This document shows, in pieces, positions 1 to 8,951 of a stretch of 62,241 bases of DNA. Positions within the stretch are counted from its first letter, which is position 1; each line of letters opens with the position of its first letter. Under the pieces are notes generated by a model. It was not told the DNA's origin and made no database searches. It was given only the letters and a program-made list of their open reading frames with translations. Source of the stretch: Methylobacterium organophilum (GTDB lineage Bacteria > Pseudomonadota > Alphaproteobacteria > Rhizobiales > Beijerinckiaceae); assembly GCF_022179465.1 (NCBI RefSeq), contig NZ_BPQV01000018.1, forward strand, positions 1-62,241, in the 5' to 3' direction. The position numbers were made by a program, and so were the translations under genes.

Positions 1-54
1 AATCGTCCCAATGTTGCAGTGCGGCTTCGAACGGGTGAACTTTTCCTTGGCCAT
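1..54 (-). CDS. tuf: Elongation factor Tu, N-terminal 18 codons (runs off the left edge)
   Basis: The minus strand from the ATG at 54 reads MAKEKFTRSKPHCNIGTI, which is the invariant start of bacterial EF-Tu, the GTPase that delivers aminoacyl-tRNA to the ribosome. Only the first 18 residues are inside the window, so the G1 loop and everything after it are missing. The gene stands alone here. The 285 bases upstream hold no fusA, tRNA or ribosomal protein gene, so this copy probably has its own promoter (candidate at 125-152) and may be one of two tuf copies usual in proteobacteria. The identification rests on an exact conserved N-terminus; intactness cannot be judged. Confidence 0.9.
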   Translation of the reverse strand, partial: MAKEKFTRSKPHCNIGTI

Positions 55-124
55 CGTCTGTCCCTAGCGTTGGCTCGCTTGCAGCAAGGCTCGCCCAGGA
101 AAGGGCCGGGCGAAGGCGCGGCCC

Positions 125-152
125 GCTTAGAGGGTCGCGGCGGCTTGATCAA
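125..152 (-). promoter_or_regulatory. Candidate promoter of tuf
   Basis: Read on the minus strand, TTGATC (152-147) and CTAAGC (130-125) are separated by 16 bases. They lie about 70 bases upstream of the tuf start in the divergent gap between tuf and the hybrid kinase. The match to the alphaproteobacterial housekeeping consensus is only fair, so this is a suggestion based on position. The rest of the gap (180-230) is an extremely GC-rich inverted repeat. Confidence 0.3.
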
Positions 153-339
153 GTCGGGCCGCTTTCCGGACCCTCCGCACCCGCCCCGCGCCGGGCGGGG
201 CGCCGGCCCGAGAGCCCGCCGGAGCGCCGGCCTTGGGGCATCCCGTTGACGCTTCCTTGAGCCTCTTTCTCAAGCTGCCCTTCATGCGAAGCTGGGAAGG
301 GAGAGGGACAGGCCCGCGACGGGCCGGCGGAGATCCCGG

Positions 340-2385
340 ATGAGCCTCGAGGGAGTGGTGGCGGTCCTCAGCGTCGCGGTGATCGCCTTCGTGTTCGGCC
401 TGGCCCTCCTTCTGCGCCGGCGCGGGCCCTTCGACCTGCACGCCGACAACGCGGACGTGCTCCAGGGCCGGCTCGCCCGCCTCACCGAGAGCGAGGAGCG
501 CTACCGCGCCCTGGTCGAGGCCACGACCCAGGCCGTGGTGCAGCGGGACGCCCAGGGGCGCATCACCTTCGCGAGCGACAGCTTCGCCGCGCTGATCGGA
601 CAGGAGCCCCTGGCGCTGATCGGCTCCACGGCCGACCTCGAAGTGCTGGAGCACGGCCCCGTCACCCTGCGCCCCGACGGGGTGCGGCAGGTGGAGGAGC
701 GCGTCGTGCCGGTCGACGGGGTGCCGCGCTGGTTCGTCTTCATCGAGATGCCGGTGCACGGCCCGGACGGCACCCGGCACCGCCTGCGGGCGGGCTACGA
801 CGTGACCGAGCGGGTGGAGGCGGTGCGCTCCCTCGACGAGGCCAAGAGCAAGGCGGAGAGCGCCAACGTCGCCAAGTCGCGCTTCCTCGCCACCGTCAGC
901 CACGAATTCCGCACGCCGCTCAACGGCATCCTCGGCATGGCCGACCTCGTGCTGGAGACCGGGCTCGACCCGGAGCAGCGCACCTATGTCGAGGCGGTGC
1001 GCACCAGCGGCAAGGCCCTGCTCGGCCTCGTCGACGGCATCCTCGACTTCTCGCGCATCGAGGCGGGCCGGCTCGACCTCGCCGCCGAGCCCTTCGACGC
1101 CGCCGCGCTGGCCGAGGGCGTGGTCGAGCTGCTGGCGCCCCGGGCCCAGGACAAGGGGCTTGAGATCGCCCTCGACCTCGCCGACGCGGCCGCGGTGCTG
1201 CATGTCGGCGATGCCGACCGCGTGCGCCAGATCCTGGTCAACCTCGCCGGCAACGCCATCAAGTTCACCCAGAGCGGCGGCGTCGGGGTCAGCCTCGCCT
1301 CGGGCCCGAGCGGGATCGTGCTCACCATCGAGGATACCGGGCCGGGCATCCCGGAGGAGCGCATTCCGGTCCTGTTCGAGGAATTCGAGCAGGGCGACGG
1401 CAGCGCCAGCCGCAGCCACGAGGGCACCGGCCTCGGCCTCGCCATCACCAAGCGGCTGGTGGAGCGCATGAACGGGCGGATCGAGGCCACCTCCCGCCTC
1501 GGGCGCGGCTCGACCTTCCGGGTGCTGCTGCCGCTGGCCCCGGCCGAGGAGGCCCCGGCCGCCGCGTCGGATCCGAGCCTGGCCGGGCGCAGGGTGCTGA
1601 TCGTGGCCGATTCGCCCTATCAGGCGCCGTTCCTGGCCCGCCGGCTCACCCGGGCCGGCGCCTCGGCCACGGTGGTGCCGGACGCGGCCACCGGCCTCGC
1701 CGCCCTGGAGAGCGCCCGCTTCGACGCCCTGATCGCCGACCGGCGCCTCGGCGACGCGCCGGTGCGCGACCTCGCCGCCCAGGCGACCCGCTGCGCGGTG
1801 CGCTGCAGCCTGATCCTGCTCTCGCCCTTCGACCGGCGGGAATTCGGGGCGCCTGGGGCGTCGGGCTTCGACAGCTACCTGATCAAGCCGGTCCGCGCCC
1901 GCTCCCTGTTCGACCGCCTGCTCGAGCCCGGCCCCGCCTCCGGCGAGGCGCGCAAGGCGGCCGGCCCCGCCGCGCCCGCGGCGCGGTCCCAGGTCGGGGC
2001 GGGACGGCGGGTGCTGCTCGCCGAGGACAATCCCATCAACGCCCTGCTCGCCAGCAAGGCCCTGGAGCGGCTCGGGGCGCAGGTGACCCTGGCCCGGGAC
2101 GGCGCCGAGGCGCTGGCCTGCCTCGCGGCGGCTTCGGAGCCCTTCGACCTCGCCCTCATCGATATCCGCATGCCCGGCCTCGACGGCCTGGAAACCGCCC
2201 GCCGCATCCGCGCCCGCGAAGCCACCCAAACCACCCCCCCGCTGCACCTCGTGGCGCTCACGGCCAATGCCGCCCGCGAGGACGAGATGGCCGCGATGGC
2301 GGCGGGCTTCGACGGCTTCATGGCCAAGCCGCTCAACCTGCGGGCGCTGCCGGCCCTGCTCGAACGGCGGCAGGCGGCAGCCTGA
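340..2385 (+). CDS. Membrane-bound hybrid sensor histidine kinase with two receiver domains
   Basis: A 681-residue hybrid two-component kinase. One hydrophobic segment (about residues 5-25) anchors it in the inner membrane. A PAS domain follows (about 48-165), then a HisKA dimerisation domain with the phospho-acceptor H188 in the [10 protein letters not shown] motif. The HATPase domain (about 290-405) has the N box ([10 protein letters not shown]), DTGPGIP and GTGLGL motifs. There are two receivers: about 415-530, weakly conserved but with an Asp at the usual place (LIADRRLG), and a canonical one at about 555-675 ([18 protein letters not shown], conserved Lys in MAKPL). A GGAG Shine-Dalgarno sits 7 bases before the ATG. 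It faces the HWE kinase gene tail to tail. The signal sensed cannot be told from sequence, and no dedicated output regulator is adjacent. Confidence 0.9.
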   Translation: MSLEGVVAVLSVAVIAFVFGLALLLRRRGPFDLHADNADVLQGRLARLTESEERYRALVEATTQAVVQRDAQGRITFASDSFAALIGQEPLALIGSTADLEVLEHGPVTLRPDGVRQVEERVVPVDGVPRWFVFIEMPVHGPDGTRHRLRAGYDVTERVEAVRSLDEAKSKAESANVAKSRFLATVSHEFRTPLNGILGMADLVLETGLDPEQRTYVEAVRTSGKALLGLVDGILDFSRIEAGRLDLAAEPFDAAALAEGVVELLAPRAQDKGLEIALDLADAAAVLHVGDADRVRQILVNLAGNAIKFTQSGGVGVSLASGPSGIVLTIEDTGPGIPEERIPVLFEEFEQGDGSASRSHEGTGLGLAITKRLVERMNGRIEATSRLGRGSTFRVLLPLAPAEEAPAAASDPSLAGRRVLIVADSPYQAPFLARRLTRAGASATVVPDAATGLAALESARFDALIADRRLGDAPVRDLAAQATRCAVRCSLILLSPFDRREFGAPGASGFDSYLIKPVRARSLFDRLLEPGPASGEARKAAGPAAPAARSQVGAGRRVLLAEDNPINALLASKALERLGAQVTLARDGAEALACLAAASEPFDLALIDIRMPGLDGLETARRIRAREATQTTPPLHLVALTANAAREDEMAAMAAGFDGFMAKPLNLRALPALLERRQAAA

Positions 2386-2395
2386 GAGGTCGCCG

Positions 2396-2414
2396 CCCGC
2401 CCCGATCGGGCGGG
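2396..2414. terminator. GC-rich stem-loop between convergent kinase genes
   Basis: CCCGCCC (2396-2402) pairs with GGGCGGG (2408-2414) around a 5-base loop, in the 36-base gap between two convergent stop codons. There is no T tract on either side, so it is at best a weak bidirectional terminator. Confidence 0.3.
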
Positions 2415-2421
2415 GGGCGCC

Positions 2422-4239
2422 TCAGACCAGCGGGTTCAGGGCAGCATTGCGGACGGGCAGCGGCGCGCGCATCGAGAGGCGGAAGCCCTGGGGCTCGTAG
2501 GTGGTCTCGATCTCCGCCTGGACCTGGGCGGTCAGCACCCGCTGCAGCAGGCGCGAGCCGAAGCCCTGGCGGGAGGGCGGGGCGACTTTCGGGCCGCCGC
2601 TCTCGCTCCACTCGAACAGGAGGGTGCCCGCCGGCCCGCCTTCGGCGAGCGACCAGCGCACCGCCACCCGGCCCGCGGGCGTGGAGAGCGCCCCGTATTT
2701 CACGGCATTGGTGGTGAGTTCGTGGATCGCCATGCCGATCGGCACGGCGATCTCGGAGGGCAGGTCCACCGGCGGCCCGTCGAGGCTCACCCGCGTGTCC
2801 GGCAATCCCGCCCCCGCGCTCTCCGCATAGGGCCGCAGCTCGTTCTCCAGGAGGCCGTTGAGGCTCGCGGTCTGCCAGGTGTCCTCGGTCAGCACCGAAT
2901 GGGTGTGCGCCAGGGATTTGATGCGGCCGACGAAGGCCTCGTAGAAGCTCTCGATGCTGGTCGCGGTGCGCGCCGTCGAGCCGACGATGGCCTGCACGGT
3001 GGCGAGGGTGTTCTTCACCCGGTGGTGCAATTCGCGGATCAGCAGCGTCTGGCGTTCCTCGGCGAGCTTGCGCTCGGTCACGTCGGCGACGACGCCGATC
3101 AGCCGGCGCGGCAGCCGGTCGGGCGCGTCGCGCTCGAAGCGGCCGGCCATCTCGATATGCCGCCAGTGGCCGTCGCCGCCCCGGCGCACCCGGCCCGAGG
3201 CGTAGAGGATCGCATCCTCCCGCAGGGCCCGGGAGATCGCCTGCCGGAACGGCTTGCGATCCTCCGGATGCAGGATCGACGACAGGAACTCGACCTTGCC
3301 CACGGCTCCCTCGTCCGGCGAGCGGCCGAAGATCTCGAACATCCGGTCGTTCTCCCAGATCGCCCGGTCGTCGAGGAGATGCCATTCGAAGATGCCGAGG
3401 GCCGCGAGCGAGGTCGCGACGCGCAGGCGCTGCTCGCGGGCGCGCAGGGCATCCTGCACCTCCATCCGGGTCGAGAGGTCCTGCACCACCCCGACCATGC
3501 CGGTGAGGCTGTCCTCGGCGGAGAAGATCGCCTGGCCGCGCACGCCGATCCAGATCACGCTGTCGTCGCCGCCCCGGCGGAAGCGGGTCTCGATGCGGTA
3601 GGGCCGGCGCTCCCGGGTCGCCGCGGCGATCTCCGCCCGGACGCGCTCGCGATCCTCCAGCAGGATGCGGTCGCGCAGGGTCTCGCCGTCGACGGAGTGT
3701 CCGGGGGGATAGCCGAAGATCTGGGCGGCCCGGCGGGATAGGGCGAAGGTGCCGTTGGCGGCGTCCCAGCGCCATTCCCCGAGGCCCGCCGCCACCAGCG
3801 CCTCGCGGTTCTGCTCGGAATGCACGAGTTCGTCGGGATCGACCGCCTCGGCCACCAGCACGATCTCCGCACCCGGCCCGGCCTGTGACATCCGCAGGCG
3901 CAGGTCGATCGCGCCCCCGTCCGCCCGCCGGCAGCGCCGGATGCCGGAGCGGGGCAGGGAATCTTGCGCGCCGAAGATCTCCGCGAAGGGACGCCCGGCG
4001 AGCGCCCCGGGCGGATAGCCGAGCAGGCTGCAGAGCTGGGGATTGGCGTCGCGAAGGGTTGCGCCATCCGCCGTCACCACGGCGAGGCCGATGCGTGCCC
4101 CCGCGAAGGCGGCCGCATGCGCAGACGGCGCGGCCAACCCCGCTGCCGCTCTCGGACCGTGGTCCGCTCCGTGCTCCAAACCTCGACAACCCCGTCCGAC
4201 GGAAGGACCCACGTGCCCCGCGCAGGCGGGCGGCACCAT
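2422..4239 (-). CDS. PAS-containing HWE-family sensor histidine kinase
   Basis: About 605 residues from the ATG at 4239; the frame stays open further upstream, so the start is uncertain and no clear ribosome binding site was seen. Three PAS/PAC-like segments cover roughly residues 30-400 (for example LCSLLGYPPGALAG, AAQIFGYPPG, RMFEIFGRSPDE). An HWE/HisKA_2 kinase core follows: ELHHRVKNTLATVQAIV carries the phospho-acceptor His, and HELTTNAVKYGALS is the typical HWE N box. HWE kinases are frequent in alphaproteobacteria and often act in light or general stress signalling with a separate response regulator. No receiver domain is fused here and no partner gene lies alongside. It probably works in the cytosol because no membrane segment is evident. 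The family assignment is firm; the stimulus is unknown. Confidence 0.85.
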   Translation of the reverse strand: MVPPACAGHVGPSVGRGCRGLEHGADHGPRAAAGLAAPSAHAAAFAGARIGLAVVTADGATLRDANPQLCSLLGYPPGALAGRPFAEIFGAQDSLPRSGIRRCRRADGGAIDLRLRMSQAGPGAEIVLVAEAVDPDELVHSEQNREALVAAGLGEWRWDAANGTFALSRRAAQIFGYPPGHSVDGETLRDRILLEDRERVRAEIAAATRERRPYRIETRFRRGGDDSVIWIGVRGQAIFSAEDSLTGMVGVVQDLSTRMEVQDALRAREQRLRVATSLAALGIFEWHLLDDRAIWENDRMFEIFGRSPDEGAVGKVEFLSSILHPEDRKPFRQAISRALREDAILYASGRVRRGGDGHWRHIEMAGRFERDAPDRLPRRLIGVVADVTERKLAEERQTLLIRELHHRVKNTLATVQAIVGSTARTATSIESFYEAFVGRIKSLAHTHSVLTEDTWQTASLNGLLENELRPYAESAGAGLPDTRVSLDGPPVDLPSEIAVPIGMAIHELTTNAVKYGALSTPAGRVAVRWSLAEGGPAGTLLFEWSESGGPKVAPPSRQGFGSRLLQRVLTAQVQAEIETTYEPQGFRLSMRAPLPVRNAALNPLV

Positions 4240-4358
4240 GGACGCGAGCGCGCAAGACGGCAAGGCTTTCTCCGGCCACGATTTCTCCGATCCACCCCTC
4301 CTTCGGCCGCCTCCCGGAGGGGCGGGCGCGGGGGGCGGCGATCCGTCGCCGCCCGTCC

Positions 4359-5291
4359 TCAGGCCCGGAACAGGCGGGGGAGCAGCCCGGGCAGCGCCCG
4401 CAGCAGCATCAGCTCGGCCCGCAGCACCGCGCCGAGATCCTCCGGCGCGCGTTTCAGGAGAGCCCGGGCGAGCCGGATCGGGATCTGGCCGAGGATCGCC
4501 GCGGCGAGCACGGCGAGCGCCACGGCCGGCCCGTGATGCTTGGCCGCGTAGAGGGCCTGCGCGCGCAGGAAGTAGAACAGCCGGCGGTCCTTCACCGCCT
4601 CGGTGGTGCCCTGGCCGCGATGGCGCACCTCCGCCTCCGCCACGTGGCGCAGGGCGAAGCCCGCCTGCCCGACGCGGGTGCACAGATCCGCGTCCTCCCA
4701 ATAGACGAAGAAGCGTTCGTCGAAGCCGCCGAGCTTCTCGAAGAGCGGGCGGCGGATCATCAGGAAGGCGCCCATCACCGCATCGACGGCGCGCGGGCTC
4801 TCGTGGTCCCAGTCCCGCATGAAATGCGATCCGGCCAGCCCGAGGCGGTCGAGGAACAGGGTCTGCGCCACCAGCCCGATACCGCTGGGGGTGCGCGCGC
4901 AGGTCCGCTGCGTCCGCCCCGCCTCGTCGACCAGGCGGGCGCCGACGACCCCCGTCGCGGGCTCGGCGAACAGGGCGGCGCGGGCACGCACGAGGCTGTC
5001 CGGCGCGACCATCGTGTCGGGGTTCAGGAACAGGATCGCCTCGGCCCGCCCCGCCGCCGCACCCTGGTTGCAGGCGGCGGCGAAGCCCCGGTTCTCCCGG
5101 TTGCGGATCACGGAGAGGGCGAGGCCCGGCACGTCGAGCCCGTCGACGGAGCCGTCGCTCGAGGCGTTGTCGACGACGATGACCTTGAGGGCGGAGGCCT
5201 CCCGGCTCGCGGCGAGGCTCGCCAGGCAGGCCGCGAGCTGCGGGCCCGCGTTCCAGTTGACGATGACGACGTCGAGGGAGGGCGGCGTCAC
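4359..5291 (-). CDS. GT2 family glycosyltransferase (rhamnosyltransferase-like)
   Basis: A 310-residue GT-A fold glycosyltransferase. The nucleotide-sugar site is visible as DVVIVNWNAG, VIVVDNASSDGS and the DxD-type FLNPDT. The acceptor-side motif GAFLMIRRPLFEKLGGFDE and the ED of FFVYWEDADLC are typical of rhamnosyl- and mannosyltransferases of the WbbL type. A hydrophobic, basic C-terminal tail suggests peripheral membrane contact. The GTG start overlaps the stop of the upstream glycosyltransferase (GTGA, 5288-5291), so the two are translationally coupled and probably act in one surface polysaccharide pathway. The sugar and acceptor cannot be fixed from sequence. Confidence 0.85.
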   Translation of the reverse strand: MTPPSLDVVIVNWNAGPQLAACLASLAASREASALKVIVVDNASSDGSVDGLDVPGLALSVIRNRENRGFAAACNQGAAAGRAEAILFLNPDTMVAPDSLVRARAALFAEPATGVVGARLVDEAGRTQRTCARTPSGIGLVAQTLFLDRLGLAGSHFMRDWDHESPRAVDAVMGAFLMIRRPLFEKLGGFDERFFVYWEDADLCTRVGQAGFALRHVAEAEVRHRGQGTTEAVKDRRLFYFLRAQALYAAKHHGPAVALAVLAAAILGQIPIRLARALLKRAPEDLGAVLRAELMLLRALPGLLPRLFRA

Positions 5292-6217
5292 GGCGGCGCG
5301 TCCGCGGGCCGGCCGAGGCGGCCGGCGAGGCCCTGGAACGCCGCGGCGACCAGACGGGCGAGGATGGCGGGGCGAAAACGGCTGTCGGCCCAGTAGAGCC
5401 AGATCTGGACGGGCAGGTAGAGCATCTGCCGGCGCTTCCAGCGGCCCGGGATATGGGCCAGGCGCCAGCCATACACGGTGTTGCGCACGTAGGTCGCCAT
5501 CCGGAAGGGCACCTGGCGCGGCATCGCCACGGGCAGGAGGCGCCCGCGGATCACGCCGCGCCCCACGCTGTGGGCGATCACCGTCTCCGTGTCCATCCAG
5601 CAGGTCAGGCCCCGCGCCCAGGCCCGGAAGCACCATTCGAGCTCGACGGCGTCGATGAAGTAGTCGGCCCGGAACGCCCCGACGCGGTCGAACACGGCGA
5701 GATCGAGAAGGGAGCCGGAAGTCGCCAGGAACTCCACCGGCTGCAGAGGCCCCAGGGCCGCCACGCCCGGCCGGCCCGGGTAGCGCGGCGCCTTGCTCTC
5801 CCGGGTCGGGGCGGGGGCCGGGCCGACCACGGCGACGGGATCGGGCCGGAGCGCGAGGCGCAGCATCGCAGCCCGGAGGCCCTTCAGGGTCTCGATGCCG
5901 GCATCGGCATCCTGGTCGAGCAGCAGCAGGTAGCGGAAGCCGGCCTCCCGCGCCGCCGCCAACACCGCGTTCAGGGCGGCGGCGATGCCGACATTGCCGC
6001 CCTGGGCGAGATAGCGCAGGCCGGGGACCGACAGCAGGCGGTCGATCGTCTTTTCGGACGTGCCGCCGTTGTCGAAGACGAACACGCCCGGCACCTGGCC
6101 GGCGAACCGCTCGGCGATCCGGTCGGTCTGGGCCTCGCTCGGCCGAAACAGCACCACGGCCACCGCGGTGTCGGAGAGGATCATGGCGTCGGTCGCGTCT
6201 CGGCCCTGGGGTGACAT
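5288..6217 (-). CDS. GT2 family glycosyltransferase (RfbF-like rhamnosyltransferase)
   Basis: A glycosyltransferase of about 309 residues resembling dTDP-rhamnose rhamnosyltransferases. Visible motifs are AVVLFRPSE, VFVFDNGG, the DxDxD metal site in LLLLDQDADAG and FIDAVELEWCFRAW, the acceptor-binding acidic motif of this family. Three starts are possible: GTG at 6283, ATG at 6217 and ATG at 6184. Homology seems to begin near 6184 and none has a strong Shine-Dalgarno; 6217 was chosen as a compromise. It is first in a two-gene operon with the next glycosyltransferase (4-base overlap). No other polysaccharide genes are nearby, so this is a small satellite locus and not a full O-antigen cluster. 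Confidence 0.83.
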   Translation of the reverse strand: MSPQGRDATDAMILSDTAVAVVLFRPSEAQTDRIAERFAGQVPGVFVFDNGGTSEKTIDRLLSVPGLRYLAQGGNVGIAAALNAVLAAAREAGFRYLLLLDQDADAGIETLKGLRAAMLRLALRPDPVAVVGPAPAPTRESKAPRYPGRPGVAALGPLQPVEFLATSGSLLDLAVFDRVGAFRADYFIDAVELEWCFRAWARGLTCWMDTETVIAHSVGRGVIRGRLLPVAMPRQVPFRMATYVRNTVYGWRLAHIPGRWKRRQMLYLPVQIWLYWADSRFRPAILARLVAAAFQGLAGRLGRPADAPP

Positions 6218-6386
6218 CGCGGTCGGGGAGGAGCGATCCGCGCCTTGCGGCGCGTCTCCCCCGGTCCAGCCGCGGGTTAGCACGGGCAGCCGGCCCCTTC
6301 ACACAGCCCGGCGATCAAGGCAGAAGTGTGAGAATTTCCCACAAATTGCCCGTATTCCACGGTGACATGCCCGGCGAGGACACGGT

Positions 6387-7460
6387 TCAGGCGGCGCAGG
6401 CCGCGGCGGGGCGCTCTTCCATGAGGCAGACGATGTCGTCCCAGCGCGACAGGAAGGCGGCGACGCAATCGGGGTCGAAATGCGTGCCCGCCTGGGCCTT
6501 CAGGTGGTCGCGCGCCTTCTCCAGGGGCCAGGCGGGCTTGTAGACCCGGGCGGAGGTGAGGGCATCGAACACGTCGGCCACGGCGATGATACGGCCGGCG
6601 AGGGGAATCTCCGTGCCGGACAGCCCCTGGGGATAGCCCTTGCCGTCCCAGCGCTCGTGATGGGTGAGGGCGATCTCGGCGGCGAGTTGGAGCAGCCGCG
6701 AGGGGCTGTCGTTCAGCATCCGGAAGCCGCGCAGGGCATGCTGCTGCATCTCCTGCCGCTCCGCATCGGTGAGCGGGCCGGGCTTGAGGAGGATGGTGTC
6801 GGGGATGCCGATCTTGCCGATGTCGTGCATCGTCGAGGCCAGCGCGATGTCGTTGGCCTCGGCCTCGGAGAGGCCCAGGCCCTCGGCGATGGCGATGACG
6901 CAGCCGGCGACGCGGGTGAGGTGGTCCCCGGCCTGGTCGTCGCGGAACTCGGCGGCGAGCATCAGGCGGCGGATGATCTCGCGCTCGCGGGCCGACGCTT
7001 CGGCCACGGCCCGCTCGACGGTGCGGTGCATGGCGCGGGCCTGCCGCTCGTTCTCCCGGCGGGCGAGCGAGAGGGCGATGAGGTTGCGCAGGCGGATCTG
7101 CAGATCGAGGATGTCGGCGGAGGCGACGAGGATGTCGGTGGCGCCGGCTTCCAGCGCCGAGCGCCGCAGCGCCCGCGGATCGCCCGTCGAGGCCACGAAC
7201 AGGATCGGCATCCGGGCGCAGGTCTCGGTGGCGCGCAGCGCCCGGATCAGGCCGCAGCCGTCGAAGGAGGGGCGGTCCTGCTCGATCACGACGAGATCGA
7301 AGGTCCCGCCACCGATCTCGGCCCGTGCGGCGGCGATGTCGGTGAAGAGCCGGATCGAGCCATCGAGGCCGCGCAGGGCTTGCACGATCTGGGCCGGCAG
7401 CTGGGACGCCACCACGGCCACGACGGGAGCCCCGTCCTCCTCGGTCATGCCGCTCGACAT
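6387..7460 (-). CDS. HD-GYP domain protein with degenerate receiver (probable c-di-GMP phosphodiesterase)
   Basis: A 357-residue protein. Residues about 12-125 have a receiver-like fold, but the phospho-accepting Asp is replaced by Glu (E60 in VVIEQDRP), the N-terminal acidic pair is absent, and the conserved Lys is not visible after GATDIL. A helical linker (about 130-165) leads to an HD-GYP domain with H212-D213 in STMHDIGKIG and the GYP signature at 275-277 (DGKGYP). HD-GYP proteins hydrolyse c-di-GMP, usually to GMP. The start at 7460 has GGAG 10 bases upstream; ATGs at 7478 and 7448 are alternatives. It stands alone, divergent from nothing immediate. The enzymatic call is solid; control by phosphorylation is unlikely because of the missing Asp. 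Confidence 0.87.
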   Translation of the reverse strand: MSSGMTEEDGAPVVAVVASQLPAQIVQALRGLDGSIRLFTDIAAARAEIGGGTFDLVVIEQDRPSFDGCGLIRALRATETCARMPILFVASTGDPRALRRSALEAGATDILVASADILDLQIRLRNLIALSLARRENERQARAMHRTVERAVAEASAREREIIRRLMLAAEFRDDQAGDHLTRVAGCVIAIAEGLGLSEAEANDIALASTMHDIGKIGIPDTILLKPGPLTDAERQEMQQHALRGFRMLNDSPSRLLQLAAEIALTHHERWDGKGYPQGLSGTEIPLAGRIIAVADVFDALTSARVYKPAWPLEKARDHLKAQAGTHFDPDCVAAFLSRWDDIVCLMEERPAAACAA

Positions 7461-7602
7461 CGCGCCCCCGCTCCGCACCGGCCCGCCCGCCGATCACGGC
7501 CGCTCAGAGTGAAGCAAAGCCGTTAACCGGCCACTAAGGATGCGCGACGTCGTCTCCCACGGCCTTCCACTGCCTTCCGCGCTCGCGCGCGGGATCGGGT
7601 CC

Positions 7603-8106
7603 TCAGCGCCCGGTCGAGCCGAAGCCGCCCGCCCCCCGGGCACCGTCGTCGACGGAGCCCGCATCCGCCTCCAGCCACTCGATCTCCGGCCGCACGATCC
7701 GGGTGAGGACGAGCTGGGCGATCCGGTCCCCCGGCGCGACCACGATGCCGCGGCCCGCCTCATCGGGTCCGGGGGCCGGATTGCGGTTCCAGGCGGAGAT
7801 CATCAGCGGTCCCTCGTAATCGGCGTCGATGACGCCCGTGCCGTTGCCGAGGACGAGGCCCTCGCGGTGGCCGAGGCCGGAGCGCGGGAAGACGAGGCCG
7901 CACCAGTCCGGATCGCGGATGCGCAGCGAGATCCCCGCCGGGATGAGGAGGGAAGGGCCCTGGGGCGCGAGTGTGACCGGAGCGTCGAGGCAAGCATGCA
8001 GGTCGAGCCCAGCCGAGCCGGCACTGCCCCACCGGGGAAAGCCCCAGCCGGGCAGGCGCGGATCGAGGAGGCGGATCGCGACGCGCATCAGGCAGCTCGG
8101 CTCCAT
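7603..8106 (-). CDS. dut: Deoxyuridine 5'-triphosphate nucleotidohydrolase (dUTPase)
   Basis: A 167-residue trimeric dUTPase that hydrolyses dUTP to dUMP and pyrophosphate, keeping uracil out of DNA and supplying dTMP synthesis. The family motifs are present: AGLDLHAC (motif 1), FPRSGLGHREG (motif 2), GVIDADYEGPL with the catalytic Asp (motif 3), GDRIAQLV (motif 4) and the glycine-rich C-terminal GAGGFGSTGR (motif 5). The ATG at 8106 has an AGGG upstream; an internal ATG at 8088 is the alternative. It is divergently transcribed from the DUF429 gene with only about 76 bases between the starts. Confidence 0.95.
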   Translation of the reverse strand: MEPSCLMRVAIRLLDPRLPGWGFPRWGSAGSAGLDLHACLDAPVTLAPQGPSLLIPAGISLRIRDPDWCGLVFPRSGLGHREGLVLGNGTGVIDADYEGPLMISAWNRNPAPGPDEAGRGIVVAPGDRIAQLVLTRIVRPEIEWLEADAGSVDDGARGAGGFGSTGR

Positions 8107-8182
8107 TGGACAGGCCCTGGACAGCGCCGATAACCTTTCCCGCCCGAGACGGACAAGACGAACCCGTGGGAGGGGAGGGGCC

Positions 8183-8938
8183 ATGGCGCGCTGGATCGCG
8201 GGACTCGACGGATGCCGCGGCGCCTGGGCCGGGGTGCTCCTCGATCTCGATGCGCCGGAGCGTTTCCGCGTCGCCCGATTCGCGCAGGTGGCCGACGTCT
8301 TGGACGGGGCCGAGGCGCCGATTGTCGTCGGGATCGACGTGCCGATCGGCCTGCCCGCGCGCACCGCCTCCGGGCGCTCCGCGGACCGGGCCGCGCGCCT
8401 CCTGCTCGGGAAGAGCCGCTCCAGCGTGTTCCCCGTCCCGCCGCGGTCGGCGGTCGAGGCCGGCAGCTACGAGGAGGCGAAGCGCCTCGCCCGGCTCGCC
8501 TCGGACCCGCCGCGGGCCTTCTCGATCCAGTGCTGGAACATCCTGCCCTATATCCGCACGGTCGATGCGCTGCTGCGGGCGCGGCCGGAGCTGCGCGCCC
8601 GCCTCCACGAGGTCCATCCGGAGGTGGCCTTCTTCCGCCTCAACGGCGACCGGGCGCTCGCCGCCTCCAAGAAGCGGGCGGAGGGGGCGGAACAGCGGCG
8701 CGGCCTGCTGCGCGAGGCCGGCCTGCCGGAGGCGTTGGTCGCCTCGGCGCCACCGCCGGGGATCGGGCGGGACGACCATCTCGACGCCCTGGCCGGCCTG
8801 GTCGTCGCCCGCGACATCGCCGAGGGCCGCGCCACCCGCCTGCCGCCGGAACCGGAGCACGATTCCCACGGCCTGCCCGTCGTGATCTGGGCGCCGGCGC
8901 TGCGCGGCGCGGTTGCGGACGCGGCCTGCGGAACCTGA
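8183..8938 (+). CDS. DUF429 family protein
   Basis: A 251-residue protein matching the DUF429 family: WIAGLDGCRGAWAG at the N-terminus, an acidic IVVGIDVPIGLP segment, and a C-terminal GRDDHLDALAGLVVAR. The fold is thought to be RNase H-like, with the N-terminal GxDGCR motif and the later acidic residues forming a possible metal site, but the biochemical role of the family is not established. A strong purine-rich Shine-Dalgarno (GAGGGGAGGGG) precedes the ATG. The Nudix gene starts 13 bases after its stop, so the two probably form an operon, perhaps with a shared nucleotide-related function given dut on the other side; that link is inference. Confidence 0.8.
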   Translation: MARWIAGLDGCRGAWAGVLLDLDAPERFRVARFAQVADVLDGAEAPIVVGIDVPIGLPARTASGRSADRAARLLLGKSRSSVFPVPPRSAVEAGSYEEAKRLARLASDPPRAFSIQCWNILPYIRTVDALLRARPELRARLHEVHPEVAFFRLNGDRALAASKKRAEGAEQRRGLLREAGLPEALVASAPPPGIGRDDHLDALAGLVVARDIAEGRATRLPPEPEHDSHGLPVVIWAPALRGAVADAACGT

Positions 8939-8951
8939 TAAGGCCCCCGCC

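Noticed and set aside
180-230. GC-rich inverted repeat near 180-230 considered as a terminator
   Set aside because: No T tract on either side and it lies in a divergent promoter region, where a terminator is not expected.
127-2247. Minus-strand open frame of 706 codons under the hybrid kinase
   Set aside because: It is a by-product of the high GC content: the antisense frame of a well-supported kinase, with no motif of its own.
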